NCBI GenBank assembly: GCA_025454955.1
Contig: JALONL010000005.1
Location: 62,001 to 126,000 of the forward strand
Direction of reading: 5' to 3'
Source: Bacteroidia bacterium
GTDB lineage: Bacteria > Bacteroidota > Bacteroidia > Palsa-965
Length of the DNA stretch: 64,000 nt
Shown here: one piece after another, positions 1 through 10,300 of the stretch
Position numbering within the stretch: position 1 is the stretch's first letter
Layout of the letters: every line of letters begins with the position of its first letter
Position numbers and translations under genes: made by a program
Notes under the pieces: generated by a model
Database searches by the model: none
Seen by the model: the letters and a program-made list of their open reading frames with translations, nothing else
Told to the model about the DNA's origin: nothing

Positions 1-281
1 CCTGTGCAAACCGTGAGTGTTCCTTCTGCAGCCAGTTTCTGGTGCAGGGCTTCGGGCAATTTTACTCCGGCCTTTTCATATTGTGCCTGTATGGCACCCG
101 CAAGCACCGCACGATGCGATTCGTTGTATTTTAACGATAATGCAGAAGCCATCAGCCCTGCTTCATCAGGAGGAAATGCGTAGTAGCCATTTAATGCCCC
201 GGTCTGTTGTACATAATCGGTAAACAATTTCGAAAACTGCCGGGTTTCAGACAGTGTAAGGTGGCGGGTGCTGAAATTCAT
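1..281 (-). CDS. bshC: Bacillithiol biosynthesis cysteine-adding enzyme BshC, N-terminal part
   Basis: Reading frame on the minus strand that starts at ATG 281 and runs off the left edge, so only the first 93 residues are visible. They include FSKLFTDYVQQ, LNGYYAFPPDEAG and a final TVCTG, which fit the start of BshC leading into its TG(H/Q)Q nucleotide-binding segment. BshC joins cysteine to glucosaminyl malate in the last step of bacillithiol synthesis in the cytoplasm. A TACCTTTG promoter box lies four bases upstream of the ATG, so the message may be leaderless. The gene is divergent from the Nudix gene. Identification rests on the N-terminus alone. Confidence 0.8.
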   Translation of the reverse strand, partial: MNFSTRHLTLSETRQFSKLFTDYVQQTGALNGYYAFPPDEAGLMASALSLKYNESHRAVLAGAIQAQYEKAGVKLPEALHQKLAAEGTLTVCT

Positions 282-285
282 GCGG

Positions 286-293
286 CAAAGGTA
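286..293 (-). promoter_or_regulatory. Bacteroidota -7 promoter box of bshC
   Basis: Minus-strand TACCTTTG is an exact match to the TAnnTTTG consensus, four bases before the bshC start codon. A transcript starting a few bases downstream would have almost no leader. Confidence 0.55.
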
Positions 294-346
294 AAGTGTT
301 TTCAACGGACGATGACATCAACGCCCCGCTCTTTTATCTTTACGGC

Positions 347-919
347 ATGGCACCACTACCCGATTATCACGGAGGAAATCCCTGGACTACACTCCACAGC
401 AGCGAAGTGTATGAATCGCCGTGGATAAAAGTACGCAAACACGATGTGCTTAATCCATCAGGCAATCCCGGCACCTATTCGGTGGTGCATTTCAAGAACC
501 TGGCCATCGGCGTGGTGGTGCTTGACGAGGAAATGAATACATGGCTTGTGGGCCAGTACCGCTACCCGCTCGAAGCCTACACCTGGGAAATACCCGAAGG
601 CGGGGGCAATCCCGGGATCGATCCGCTGCTTTCGGCTCAACGCGAACTGCTCGAAGAAACAGGAATTACTGCCGCCCGCTGGACAAAAATTCAGGAAATG
701 CACCTGAGCAATTCGGCTACCGATGAGTTTTGTATTCTCTTTCTTGCTCAGGACTTAACCTTTGGCGAAGCCGAACCCGAAGACACCGAAGACCTGCGCG
801 TAATTAAAATACCTTTTGAAGAAGCATATCAGTTAGTGTGCAACGGCACACTAACTGACAGTTTAACGGTAACAGGTATTTTAAAGGTGAAACTGATGAT
901 GGCGGAAGGAAAAGCATAG
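347..919 (+). CDS. Nudix hydrolase, ADP-ribose pyrophosphatase-like
   Basis: 190-residue protein. The ATG at 347 is preferred over the upstream in-frame ATG at 296 because a TATCTTTA promoter-like box sits at 335-342. The Nudix box is at about residues 86-108: a glycine-rich GGGNPG start, then RELLEETGI, which supplies the metal-binding REuxEExGu part. The surrounding WEIPEG and the N-terminal strand pattern (VVVLDEEMNTWLVGQYR) are typical of ADP-ribose or sugar-nucleotide pyrophosphatases, which remove toxic or spare nucleotide derivatives in the cytoplasm. Oddity: the first glutamate of the G-x5-E part of the box is isoleucine here (ATC at about 626). The substrate cannot be told from sequence. 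Confidence 0.85.
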   Translation: MAPLPDYHGGNPWTTLHSSEVYESPWIKVRKHDVLNPSGNPGTYSVVHFKNLAIGVVVLDEEMNTWLVGQYRYPLEAYTWEIPEGGGNPGIDPLLSAQRELLEETGITAARWTKIQEMHLSNSATDEFCILFLAQDLTFGEAEPEDTEDLRVIKIPFEEAYQLVCNGTLTDSLTVTGILKVKLMMAEGKA

Positions 920-944
920 GCTTTCACCTTACATCATTTCCTTA

Positions 945-1886
945 TTACTGCACTACAAATTTTATTACCGCTCCCGTTTGTTCTTTTGAGTGAAGGCGAC
1001 AGAGATAAATTCCTGCTTCCATATCAATAACAGAAATCTCGGTTTGTGTGGCTGTAACCGGAATGGTTTTGATGAGTTGCCCCTGCAGCGAAAGAATTTC
1101 TAATAACGCATCATTACTCAATTCGCCGTTAAGCGTAATTGTGGCCACATCATTTACCGGATTGGGTGATAAAGAAATGAGCAAATTACCGGCCAGGTTT
1201 TCGTGTACCGAATTGGGTTGTACACAGCCCGGACAGGGCGAAGTCTGGCAATAAGTTATAGTGGAAGCAATGGTTCCTATATTCATATCACCCAATCCGT
1301 TGGCTGATGCGTCACAAATATCCACATTACCGGTAATACTGGCTGAGTTAATGAAAATACCGGCAATACAAAATTTCCCCGAGCCCGAAGTTGATCCTGA
1401 ATTTAGCCAGCTGTCAGAAACAATGCTTCCGTTGTTTATCATTACATCGCTCGTAAAAATGCCGGTATTTACACAAATCATTCCCGAAGCATTGTTACGG
1501 AAAGTACCGGCCTGTTGCAGTTCAATGGCTACAATTGTTCCATAGTTTGCCATACTGTCGGTAGCCGAAAAAAAAGCTACAGCTGTCTGCACATAACCGT
1601 CGATACGCACAAACTGGCAGCCAAGCGTAATTGTATCCTGGCCGGAACTGATGAGCGAAGCACCCTGATTTACACGAAACTCCTGCGTGCCGTGCGTGAT
1701 ATTCTGATTAAAACTCACCTGCGAATTAATGATAATAATATCATCAGTGGGCAATGGAACTCCCGCAGGACTCCATATTGAAGGGTTGTTCCAGTTGCCG
1801 TTGGCGATGGATGTACGTGTGAGTGCGAAACCTGATACTCCGAAACCAAGTAAAGCGAGAATGGTAAATAGTAGTGACTTTTTCAT
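945..1886 (-). CDS. Secreted beta-helix-like protein with T9SS type A sorting domain
   Basis: 313 residues. A signal peptide (MKKSLLFTILALLGFGVSGFA) is followed by a WNNPSIWSPAGVPLPTDD segment, a pattern seen at the start of G8-like and parallel beta-helix surface proteins. Then come short repeats rich in N, G, T and S, and a C-terminal T9SS domain with the LSPNPVNDVATI start, a GQLIKT strand and the MEAGIYLCRL strand. The protein should cross the outer membrane by T9SS and stay on the surface or be released. It is paralogous to the product of 6229-7170, sharing TSIANGNWNNPSIW. It lies downstream of the protease gene 2115-5738 but has its own promoter box, and a terminator separates the two. 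Molecular function unknown. Confidence 0.85.
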   Translation of the reverse strand: MKKSLLFTILALLGFGVSGFALTRTSIANGNWNNPSIWSPAGVPLPTDDIIIINSQVSFNQNITHGTQEFRVNQGASLISSGQDTITLGCQFVRIDGYVQTAVAFFSATDSMANYGTIVAIELQQAGTFRNNASGMICVNTGIFTSDVMINNGSIVSDSWLNSGSTSGSGKFCIAGIFINSASITGNVDICDASANGLGDMNIGTIASTITYCQTSPCPGCVQPNSVHENLAGNLLISLSPNPVNDVATITLNGELSNDALLEILSLQGQLIKTIPVTATQTEISVIDMEAGIYLCRLHSKEQTGAVIKFVVQ

Positions 1887-1907
1887 AAGTTGATTTTAAT
1901 GTGATGA

Positions 1908-1915
1908 CAAAAGTA
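1908..1915 (-). promoter_or_regulatory. -7 promoter box for the 945-1886 gene
   Basis: Minus-strand TACTTTTG matches TAnnTTTG exactly, 21 bases before the ATG at 1886. It supports separate transcription from the upstream protease gene. Confidence 0.5.
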
Positions 1916-2070
1916 TTCGCGCTTACCCCTATTCTGCACACTAAAAAAACTTTTAATCTTTAGCAGTTATTAAGCCTGAAGTCCTTGTAATCTATTGCCC
2001 AACTATGTACCTGATATTATTCAACCAGTTTTTCCATTATCTGATTTCTATATCGATTTAACCATACAAA

Positions 2071-2096
2071 AAGCCCGGACAAAATTGTCCGGGCTT
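2071..2096 (-). terminator. Rho-independent terminator after the 2115-5738 protease gene
   Basis: Perfect 12-bp inverted repeat AAGCCCGGACAA / TTGTCCGGGCTT separated by two bases, 18 bases past the stop codon. On the minus strand it is followed by a T-run (CTTTTTG). Confidence 0.8.
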
Positions 2097-2114
2097 ACTA
2101 TCTATTAAAATATT

Positions 2115-5100
2115 CTAATCAATTTTCTCCAGCTTCACAAACTGCGAAGCATCGGCCGTAGAAATACGCAGCAGGTAAGCACCCGAAGCATACGCGCTAA
2201 GATCGAGCGAGGTATTGAGTTGTCCTGCGGCGGCCTGATGCGTTTGCTGCATCATTACACGGCCGCTGAGGTCGAATACTTCGAGTGTGTATTCTTTCGC
2301 TTCGCCGCTGATCTGCACCTGATACAGTCCCTGGCCGGGATTGGGAAACACCTGTACACCGGCGGCATTAAGTGTATTGCCGATACCAACTGAGTTGGTA
2401 ACCGAAATTCCGTCTAAGGCCAGATCGCTTGCAAAGTCGCTGCCGGTAATGCCGCGGAAACGGAACAGTACAGTTTGCGTGTTGTAGGCTGTGAGCGGCA
2501 CCACAGCCGTTTGCCACGTACCGGCCTGATTGCCGGTGCGCACGAAAATATCGTTTGTCCAGGTGCCGTTGGCGTAAATGTCCACATGAAGTTCGCCCAT
2601 GTTTGCGCCCTGCATGTGGTAGCCGAATGTGAGCGTGGGATTAACCGCCGTAGTTAAATCGAAACAGGGTGTGAGGAGCTCGGCTGTTTTAAAGAAGCAT
2701 CCGCCCGAAGGTTCGAGGTAAATGTAGTTTCCAACTGCGGTGCCGGGAATAAAGTCGAACGAAGGGCCGGTGGATGAGGAAGGCGTGGATCCTTCAAACA
2801 CTCGCCAGTCGATATCGTCGCCGTTTCCGTTGGTGGTATTTACCAATCCATTGCCCAGCGGGCAGTTTGTTTGTTCGCAATCGCTGGCTGAGCTGCAGAG
2901 GGTAAAGCTCTCAAAGTTTTCTGACCACGGCGGTGTAATGGCGGGCACAGTGCCATAGTTTATCGACAGCGTTTGTGTATCGTTTTGTACGTTGATGTCG
3001 CTGGGGTAAGCGGCCCACACTTCGAGCGTGTTGTTGCCGGGCGTGGTAATGGACACCGTGGCGGTAAACGTATAAGTGGCAGTGGCCGAAGGCGCAAGCG
3101 TGCCGGAGTATGTTTCGTTTACTGCAGGGCCGTTGTTGAGACTGAAGCCCACGGGAATGTTGGTAAGCGTGGTTACACCCGGATTTGTAAGTTCGATGGT
3201 CACGGGCAGGTTGCTCACGTTCATGCACGAGGCAAAACTGGTTCCGGGCGAACTTACGGTAGTAAGCTCTGCATCAAACGTACCGGGGCAGGCTATGCCG
3301 GGCAGTTTTTCGATGGCAATTGCGCGGCGGCCCACCGCATTCTGCGCACCGCGGGCGCGCACGCTGAACCAGTAGCCGTTGTTTACGTTATCGAGGTTGC
3401 GCACCACGGCGCTGTCGGCAGTGGTGGTGACCACAGAATCCATGTACATGGTGCCAAGCTGCATTACATCATACTCGGTGGCACCGGCTACACCGTTCCA
3501 GCGCAGCAGCAGCGAATCGGGGCACGACCAAACCACGGTAATGTTTGAAGGCACGCGGTGGAAACTGAAGTTGGCATCGCTCATGTCGCTGGCACTGTTG
3601 CGGGTAATACGGACTTTGCATTCTCCGCTTACCGCCACGCTGTTTGGAATGAGCCAGTCGTAGTAACGCAGGTTGGCGTTGATGCCGCTGGTTAATGTTT
3701 GCCAGGTGTTTCCATTGTCGGTAGTATAGTCGAGACTGAAAGTGCCGGTATTTCCGAGTGCATCCCAGCGGATGGTTTCGGTTTCGCCGGGTACAAAGCC
3801 TTCGCCGCCGTTGGGATAGGTAAGCATGAGTTCATCGGCCGGTTCGAAATACCATACGAGGTAATACGTTTGCGGGCCCGAGGGAACAGCCGTGCCGTTT
3901 ATGGTTACGGTATAATTTCCGGCGGCAGGATTGTCGAGTGTAATCTGCTCGTGGTTGTTGCGCACATCGTTGCCGCGTGTGGCCACTGCGCTGAGGTTCG
4001 CTGCGGGCGGATTGAAGTTAAGTACCCAGGGCTGCCACACGGTCGATGCAGGATCGGTCATGGTCATGTCGAGATCGTTTACCAGCGCCACCGAAGCATT
4101 TGCGGCAGCCGGCACATCGTGCCAATACACCATCACTTTTACACGGCCGGTTGACGAAGGCACGTTAATGGTGTGCGTGTTCGAACCACCGTTGCCAATG
4201 CTTCCGCTCACGTATTGCTGCTGCTGAATGGAAATAACGGCTTTGCGCGCATTGATGCGGCCATAGCCATACACAAAATCAGGACCGGCGTTTCCAAGAT
4301 CGTCGGCGGTGTTCATGAGTATGCCTTTCATGAGTGCCGAGGGTGGATTTACGTTTCCGTTTAAATCTTTGTAAGCATGATAAAGCTGACTGAACGTACC
4401 CGAAACACCGGGGCACGACATAGATGTTCCTGTTTTAAAATCGTAGTCGTTTACATCAATTGTAGAATACACGTTTGTACCTACGGCGCACACTTCGGGC
4501 TTCATGCGTCCGTCGTGAACAGGGCCGCGGCTCGATGAACCGTTAATTACATCCATGTAATTGAGGTTGCCCACTGAAATTGAATTTTTGGAATGCTTGT
4601 GGCCGCCGGTAATATTTCCCCAGCCCGAACCCGCGCCATAGCCGCAATCCTGCGAGCCGGCATTACCGCCCGAGAATACGTGAATGAGCGAAGGCATATC
4701 CACAATCTGCTGGTCGAGTGTTTGCGCAAACGTTGTGTAACCTGCATTGCAACCATCGCTGTAGCTGGTGGATGAAATTACAATTCCGTTTGAATTGTAG
4801 TGGCTGTATATACTGTCGAAACCCTGATACGGTGCGGCTTCATACACATACAGGTTTGCGCCCCAGCCCATGCCGCGGGTAAGCGGATCTTTGTTTCCTC
4901 CGCCCATGATAATGCCTGCGCAGTGGTCGCCGTGGTCGCCGCCGTTGAAGGTGATGTATTGCTGCATGAGGCGGCCGGTATAGTCCACATGCGGGCCTAT
5001 GATGCCGTCGTCCTGGAGCATAACGCTTACGCCTGCGCCGTTGTAGCCAAGTCCGCCGGGGAAATCCTGCGCTACCATATTGCTGCGGTGGTTGGTGCGG

Positions 5101-5738
5101 CCCACGTTGTTGTCGGGCTGCGGCACATCGTCTTTAAGTTCGGCCACGGCCACGTAGGGCTCGTTGCAGAATGTTTCTATGGCTGATGCGGGCATCCACG
5201 CAATCACGCGGCGACTGTTGGCATTGGCGTAGGTTACTTTGTAGCCCGATGCTGCCAGGCGCGACAGCACTTCCTGCTGTGGCACATCTTTATAATGTGT
5301 AAACGTAATGCCGATGTGGCCGTTTTCGTTGCGCGCAAAGGCCGGAAAATCCTGCCCGGCAATAGCCACACGCAATTCAAACAACTGCTTGGCGCGTCCG
5401 GTAACCGGATACACACCTTCGATGCCGAAACCGCTGAGCGAAGTAACCGACGCATCAATGGAAACCACGTACGTACGCGCAGCCACGTATTCGAGAATGC
5501 GCAAACCGGCAGTTTCCAACTGCTGTCTTTCGGCTGGGCCGGGAAAAACGGCAAAGCGCACATGGCGGTAGTAGCGGCCGTTTACAATTTCGGAGCTTAC
5601 GGGTGCCGCGCCCTCCCAGGCATTGGCTTTAAACTGATACACTACAGTGCCCGAAACAAGTGGCAGTTCAAACGACGATTGCGCCACCAGCGGCGAAGCA
5701 ATCAGCAGTAAACCTGCGGCAAGTATTTTTCTGTTCAT
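2115..5738 (-). CDS. Secreted S8 (subtilisin-like) peptidase with T9SS sorting domain
   Basis: 1207 residues. The signal peptide (MNRKILAAGLLLIASPLVAQ) is followed by an inhibitor-like propeptide of about 200 residues and then the S8 catalytic domain. Its motifs are VMLQDDGIIGPH (aspartate), GDHGDHCAGI (histidine), HVFSGGNAG (oxyanion asparagine) and GTSMSCPGVSG, with the nucleophile at about Ser439. Beta-sandwich modules follow (a P-domain-like stretch, LMLTYPNGGEGFVPGE, fibronectin type III-like and MAM-like segments). The C-terminus is a T9SS type A domain (VQVFPNPGQGLYQVQI ... ASGAYLLRIS). It should be an extracellular or surface endopeptidase. The closest relative in the window is the product of 7370-10942, similar over its whole length. 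A weak TATCTTGA promoter-like box lies at 5761-5768. Confidence 0.92.
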   Translation of the reverse strand: MNRKILAAGLLLIASPLVAQSSFELPLVSGTVVYQFKANAWEGAAPVSSEIVNGRYYRHVRFAVFPGPAERQQLETAGLRILEYVAARTYVVSIDASVTSLSGFGIEGVYPVTGRAKQLFELRVAIAGQDFPAFARNENGHIGITFTHYKDVPQQEVLSRLAASGYKVTYANANSRRVIAWMPASAIETFCNEPYVAVAELKDDVPQPDNNVGRTNHRSNMVAQDFPGGLGYNGAGVSVMLQDDGIIGPHVDYTGRLMQQYITFNGGDHGDHCAGIIMGGGNKDPLTRGMGWGANLYVYEAAPYQGFDSIYSHYNSNGIVISSTSYSDGCNAGYTTFAQTLDQQIVDMPSLIHVFSGGNAGSQDCGYGAGSGWGNITGGHKHSKNSISVGNLNYMDVINGSSSRGPVHDGRMKPEVCAVGTNVYSTIDVNDYDFKTGTSMSCPGVSGTFSQLYHAYKDLNGNVNPPSALMKGILMNTADDLGNAGPDFVYGYGRINARKAVISIQQQQYVSGSIGNGGSNTHTINVPSSTGRVKVMVYWHDVPAAANASVALVNDLDMTMTDPASTVWQPWVLNFNPPAANLSAVATRGNDVRNNHEQITLDNPAAGNYTVTINGTAVPSGPQTYYLVWYFEPADELMLTYPNGGEGFVPGETETIRWDALGNTGTFSLDYTTDNGNTWQTLTSGINANLRYYDWLIPNSVAVSGECKVRITRNSASDMSDANFSFHRVPSNITVVWSCPDSLLLRWNGVAGATEYDVMQLGTMYMDSVVTTTADSAVVRNLDNVNNGYWFSVRARGAQNAVGRRAIAIEKLPGIACPGTFDAELTTVSSPGTSFASCMNVSNLPVTIELTNPGVTTLTNIPVGFSLNNGPAVNETYSGTLAPSATATYTFTATVSITTPGNNTLEVWAAYPSDINVQNDTQTLSINYGTVPAITPPWSENFESFTLCSSASDCEQTNCPLGNGLVNTTNGNGDDIDWRVFEGSTPSSSTGPSFDFIPGTAVGNYIYLEPSGGCFFKTAELLTPCFDLTTAVNPTLTFGYHMQGANMGELHVDIYANGTWTNDIFVRTGNQAGTWQTAVVPLTAYNTQTVLFRFRGITGSDFASDLALDGISVTNSVGIGNTLNAAGVQVFPNPGQGLYQVQISGEAKEYTLEVFDLSGRVMMQQTHQAAAGQLNTSLDLSAYASGAYLLRISTADASQFVKLEKID

Positions 5739-6228
5739 TGGTCAGGTGTTGAAACGAGTTTCAAGATACGCGTTTAAACCGATTTAACACCCCGCCTGAA
5801 TTAAAATAGGTGTAAATACATGATTTACCCGGAAATTGTAGAATGCAATATGAAATAAGAACACGATTTATTACACAAGACTTTTTTCGTGAAAGATGTT
5901 TTTCAAAAAATGAACCGGTAAACAATCAAACTTCTCAAACGCCGCTGCCTGATTAAAGCAATTTTAATGTCACATAACCCGTATATCCCGGTTTTAAATC
6001 TGCAAATAATCGTAATTACTAAATTCACTTTTGCATATTTCGCAGATTAATCTCAAAACGAATCGCCCGAAAGTTCATTTTACCTTTTTTCGCAAAAAAG
6101 AATTTTGCCCGGCAATTTTTCCGTTTTCATTCAGAATACCCCCACAATAGTTTTGCCTTCAACATCAGAAGCACAATCTCCCACACATCACACAGATTGG
6201 CTCCTGATATAAACTAAAAAGCAAAACC
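5739..6228. other. 490-bp divergent intergenic region between the two protease/helix gene sets
   Basis: AT-rich spacer with no ORF of note. It holds the minus-strand promoter-like TATCTTGA at 5761-5768, the plus-strand TAGTTTTG at 6148-6155, and a short hairpin CTTTTTT/AAAAAAG at 6084-6100. No direct repeat or operator was recognised. Confidence 0.6.
6148..6155 (+). promoter_or_regulatory. -7 promoter box for 6229-7170
   Basis: TAGTTTTG matches TAnnTTTG exactly and leaves a leader of roughly 65 bases before ATG 6229. Confidence 0.5.
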
Positions 6229-7170
6229 ATGAAAACGCGAATTACAACTCTACTCCTTTCACTCACATTTGTTCAATTTCTGTCGGCCAATATTAAAACG
6301 TCCATTGCCAACGGAAACTGGAACAATCCTTCAATCTGGATGCCTGCCGGTGTTCCGGCTTCGTCTGATGATGTGGTGATAAACAGTCATGTTACCGCAA
6401 ATACGATGATGGTAATACTTCACCCTGTATTTACTGTTAACCAGGGTGCTTCGTTTACGGTAACCTCAGGTATTGTCAATTTTTCAAACGGTAGTTTTTC
6501 CAACTCGGGTACTATTTCAGTAGAAGCAATGCGGTTGTATATGAACAACTCTTTCTTCAACTACGGGCAGATACTTATAAGTCAGGCCTTCGAAAATGAA
6601 GGACCGATTACGAATACGCCAACCGGGTCAATATGTGTATCGGGCGAGATGATGATAAGTGATCTGGTTACCAATTCGGGAAGTATAAGCACAGATACGT
6701 TAATGAACTTCAGTACATTTTTAAACAATGGAAAAGTATGTGTTTCCAATGTATTGTTCAATACAGGATCAATGACGGGAACCGGAGATTTGTGCGACGC
6801 CACACCCAATAATTTCAATGATATGTTATCGGGAAATATTGCAAGTTCCATTACGTTATGTCAGGCCGGTCCCTGCACTGCGTGCAGCGTACCAGCTTCG
6901 GTGAACGAAAACAGCAGGGTGGTGCTTTTTGAAATTTCCCCCAATCCTTCGCAGGGAATATTCAGACTCAAATTTGATGAGATTACAAGCGAAATACGTG
7001 TGGACGTATATGACCTTACCGGGCGCTCCATCATGGAAAAACAAATTAACGCTGCTTCTTCCGAAACTGAGTCGGTGATTGACTTACTCGCATACCCGGA
7101 AGGAATGTATGTAGTGCGTGTTTCATCGGCTGATTTTGTGAAGACGGTGATGCTGAACAAAATAAACTGA
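6229..7170 (+). CDS. Secreted beta-helix-like protein with T9SS type A sorting domain (paralogue)
   Basis: 313 residues, the same length as its paralogue at 945-1886. Signal peptide MKTRITTLLLSLTFVQFLSA, then TSIANGNWNNPSIWMPAGVP, then repeated short strands with N/T/S turns. The C-terminal sorting domain runs from ISPNPSQGIFRLKF through VDVYDLTGR to PEGMYVVRVSS. The protein is predicted to be exported by T9SS to the cell surface. It is followed 199 bases later by a subtilisin gene on the same strand, so the helix protein and protease sit side by side in both halves of this locus. This suggests a shared role, but no function can be assigned. Confidence 0.85.
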   Translation: MKTRITTLLLSLTFVQFLSANIKTSIANGNWNNPSIWMPAGVPASSDDVVINSHVTANTMMVILHPVFTVNQGASFTVTSGIVNFSNGSFSNSGTISVEAMRLYMNNSFFNYGQILISQAFENEGPITNTPTGSICVSGEMMISDLVTNSGSISTDTLMNFSTFLNNGKVCVSNVLFNTGSMTGTGDLCDATPNNFNDMLSGNIASSITLCQAGPCTACSVPASVNENSRVVLFEISPNPSQGIFRLKFDEITSEIRVDVYDLTGRSIMEKQINAASSETESVIDLLAYPEGMYVVRVSSADFVKTVMLNKIN

Positions 7171-7246
7171 CACATTCATACTTAAACAGCATACAACCCA
7201 ACAGTTGTGGCCCTGCATAACAATCAAATTAATTACACACAAAATT

Positions 7247-7320
7247 ACAGAGATGGTGCTCCTTAACAATGGCTCTGCAACACATTTTGCATAGCAAAAA
7301 AGTTCTTGCATCATCTCTGT
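7247..7320 (+). promoter_or_regulatory. Structured leader upstream of the 7370-10942 protease gene
   Basis: Inverted repeat ACAGAGATGGTGC (7247-7259) / GCATCATCTCTGT (7308-7320), 12 of 13 positions pairing and the other a G-U pair. A second small stem TGCAA/TTGCA lies inside the loop (7276-7291). There is no U-run, so it is not a classical terminator. It may be a 5' leader structure, or an inter-cistronic hairpin that protects the upstream message. Confidence 0.4.
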
Positions 7321-7369
7321 GTATTTCAATACCAACAATGAGTAAAAACTGGTACTTACTCCTACACCT

Positions 7370-10300
7370 ATGCACACACTCAGAAAAAAATTCATTTACG
7401 TACTCGTTTCGCTGTGCGGAATAATGAGTACGGGCGAAATCAAATCGCAAACCGGTTCGGCCCTGCCCGTAAATTCGGGAAACCACAATCAGTACTGCTA
7501 CCTGATTTTGTCAGCGTTGCCGGGGGCCGATGCGCGCAAAGAATTGGAATCAGGAGGTATATTTCTGATGAATTACGTGTCGGGAAATACCTTTGTTGCT
7601 TCGGTAAAACCGGGAAGCAAAGCTGAAGCAGGGAAGTTCAATATTATTTCAAAACGATCTGTTCCGTATATCGACAAACAATCGGCCATGCTCAGACATG
7701 CGCTGGCTACCGGCGAGTTTCCTGCATTTGCAAAAGATGAGCAGGGAAAAGCCGGTATTACCATTTCGTATTATTCGGATATTGGTTTGGAAACTGTACT
7801 GCAATCCATCGCCGGTAAAGGCTATACAGTAAGCTATTCCAATTCCAACAGCCGCCGGATTACGCTGTGGCTGCCGGTGCAGGAAATAAACAGTTTCACG
7901 CAGGAGTATTATGTGGCTGCTGCCGAAATTGTAAGCGGCCCCTACACACCCGATAACCTTCACAACCGAAATTCAGTACGTTGCAATGTAACAGCACCCG
8001 ACCGGAGCTCGTCGTTTGCCTACAACGGTGCGGGGGTAAATGTGATGCTTCAGGACGATGCATTCATCGGGCCGCATATTGATTTCAGCGGACGTATTGG
8101 CGGGCAGTTTCATACGTTTGTGAGCGGCAATCACGGCGATCATTGTGCGGGAATTATTATGGGTGCGGGAAATAAGGATCCGCTTGCACGCGGCATGGCC
8201 TGGGGTGCAAATGTATTTGTGTATAAAGTGTTTAACAACGAAGGTTTTGACAGTATTTATACACATTATGCATTGTACGGAACTGTAATTACTTCTACCA
8301 GTTACAGCGATGGCTGCAATATTGCATATACCACACTGGCGCAAACTCTCGATCAGCAGATGATTGATTTTCCTTCGCTCATGCACGTATTCTCTGCGGG
8401 AAACAATGGTACGGCCGATTGTGGTTATGGAGCAGGAACAGGCTGGGGCAACATTACCGGCGGACATAAGCAATCGAAAAATACAATCTCAGTGGGAGTT
8501 GCCGATTCGACCGATTTGATAAGCGCACTGTCGAGCCGGGGCCCTGCCTACGACGGCCGCATAAAACCCGAATTGATTGCCGATGGTGTAAATGTGTATT
8601 CCACTTCGGAATTTAATTCGTACGAATTGCGCAGCGGCTCTTCAATGGCGGCTCCATCGGTGAGCGGCACACTGGCACAGCTTTATCAGGCTTACCGTTT
8701 GCTGAATGCCGGAAACGACCCGCCCAATGCACTTATGCGTGGCGTGTTGCTCAACTCGGCCGACGATTTTGGCAATGCCGGGCCCGATTTTATTTATGGC
8801 TTCGGCAAACTCAATGCAAGGCGTGCCATGCAAATTGTGCTCCAGCAACAACACATCGATTCGGTGGTAAGCAATGCAGCAAGCGTTACACACACAATAA
8901 GCGTACCTGCAAACACAGGCCGTATGCGTGTAATGGTATGCTGGACTGATGTGCCCGCCGCAGTGAACGCCACCACTGCTTTGGTAAACAACCTAAACAT
9001 TACTGTAACCGATCCGGCCAGCGTAACCTACAATCCCTGGGTGCTCAATCATACGCCCAACGTGGCCAGTTTAACTGCGCCCGCCCAACGTGCCATAGAC
9101 AGCCTGAACCCGCAGGAGCAGGTAACTATTACGGCTCCGGCAGCAGGAAATTATACAGTTACTGTAGCCGGTGCATCGGTGCCGTTTGGCCCGCAGCCTT
9201 ACACACTTGTATGGTATTTTGACCCGGCCGATGAAGTGGTGGTAACCTATCCTAACGGCGGCGAAGGACTAAAACCCGGCGAAACACAAATGCTTTGCTG
9301 GGACGCTTTCGGCAACAGCGGTACGTTTGCCATCGACTATTCCACCGACAGCGGACTTACGTGGAATACGGTGGCCGCAGCCGTAAGTGCTTCGGCCCGC
9401 ACACTGGCCTGGCCGGTTCCGAATGAGTTTAGCGGAAACAGTTTACTGCGTGTAACGCGTGGCAGCACATCAGACGTAAGCGATGAAACCTTTACCATAA
9501 GCCCGCTGCCCACAAACATTACCATTCCCTGGTCGTGCCCCGATTCGCTGCTGCTGCACTGGACAGCCGTGCCCGGTGCCACTGCCTACGATGTGTTTAT
9601 GCAAGGCCCTGTATATATGGATTCGTTAACCACCGTTACAGCCGACAGTGTAATTATTACAAACCTGAACAATACCACCGATACATACTGGTTTGCAGTA
9701 AGAGCACGCGGCCCGCAAAATGTAGTGAGCAGAAGAACAATGGCCATCGAAAAAACACCCGGCGTATTCTGCCCCGGCACAGTCGATGCAAAAATCGGCA
9801 GCGTGGCTTCGCCCGATCCGGTGTATTCAAACTGCATGAGCAACTCGGCAATAACAGTAACCGTGAGGGTCGAAAATCCAAGTCCGTCTGTAATCAGTAA
9901 TGTCCCGGTTTCGTACCAGCTCAGCAATTTAACGCCGGTGGCAGAAACCACTTCGGGAGTAATTCCCTCACTCGGATTTGTGAATTACAATTTCACTACC
10001 ACACTCAGTTTGCCCGGCCCGGGTACTCATGTGCTGAAGGTATGGACAGATTATCCGGCTGATATTGATATCCAGAATGACACATTCTATTACAATATTG
10101 TAGTAGATGCCACACCGGTTCAGAATGTGCCGTGGATAGAAGACTTTGAAAGTTTCACGCTTTGCGCTTCCACTGCCGATTGCGATGTAACGCTTTGTCC
10201 GCTCAGCAACGGATTTATCAACCTCGGCAACGGTGATGTGGATGATATTGACTGGCGTGTATTTGAGGGGCCCACACCCTCCGCAAACACAGGCCCCAAT

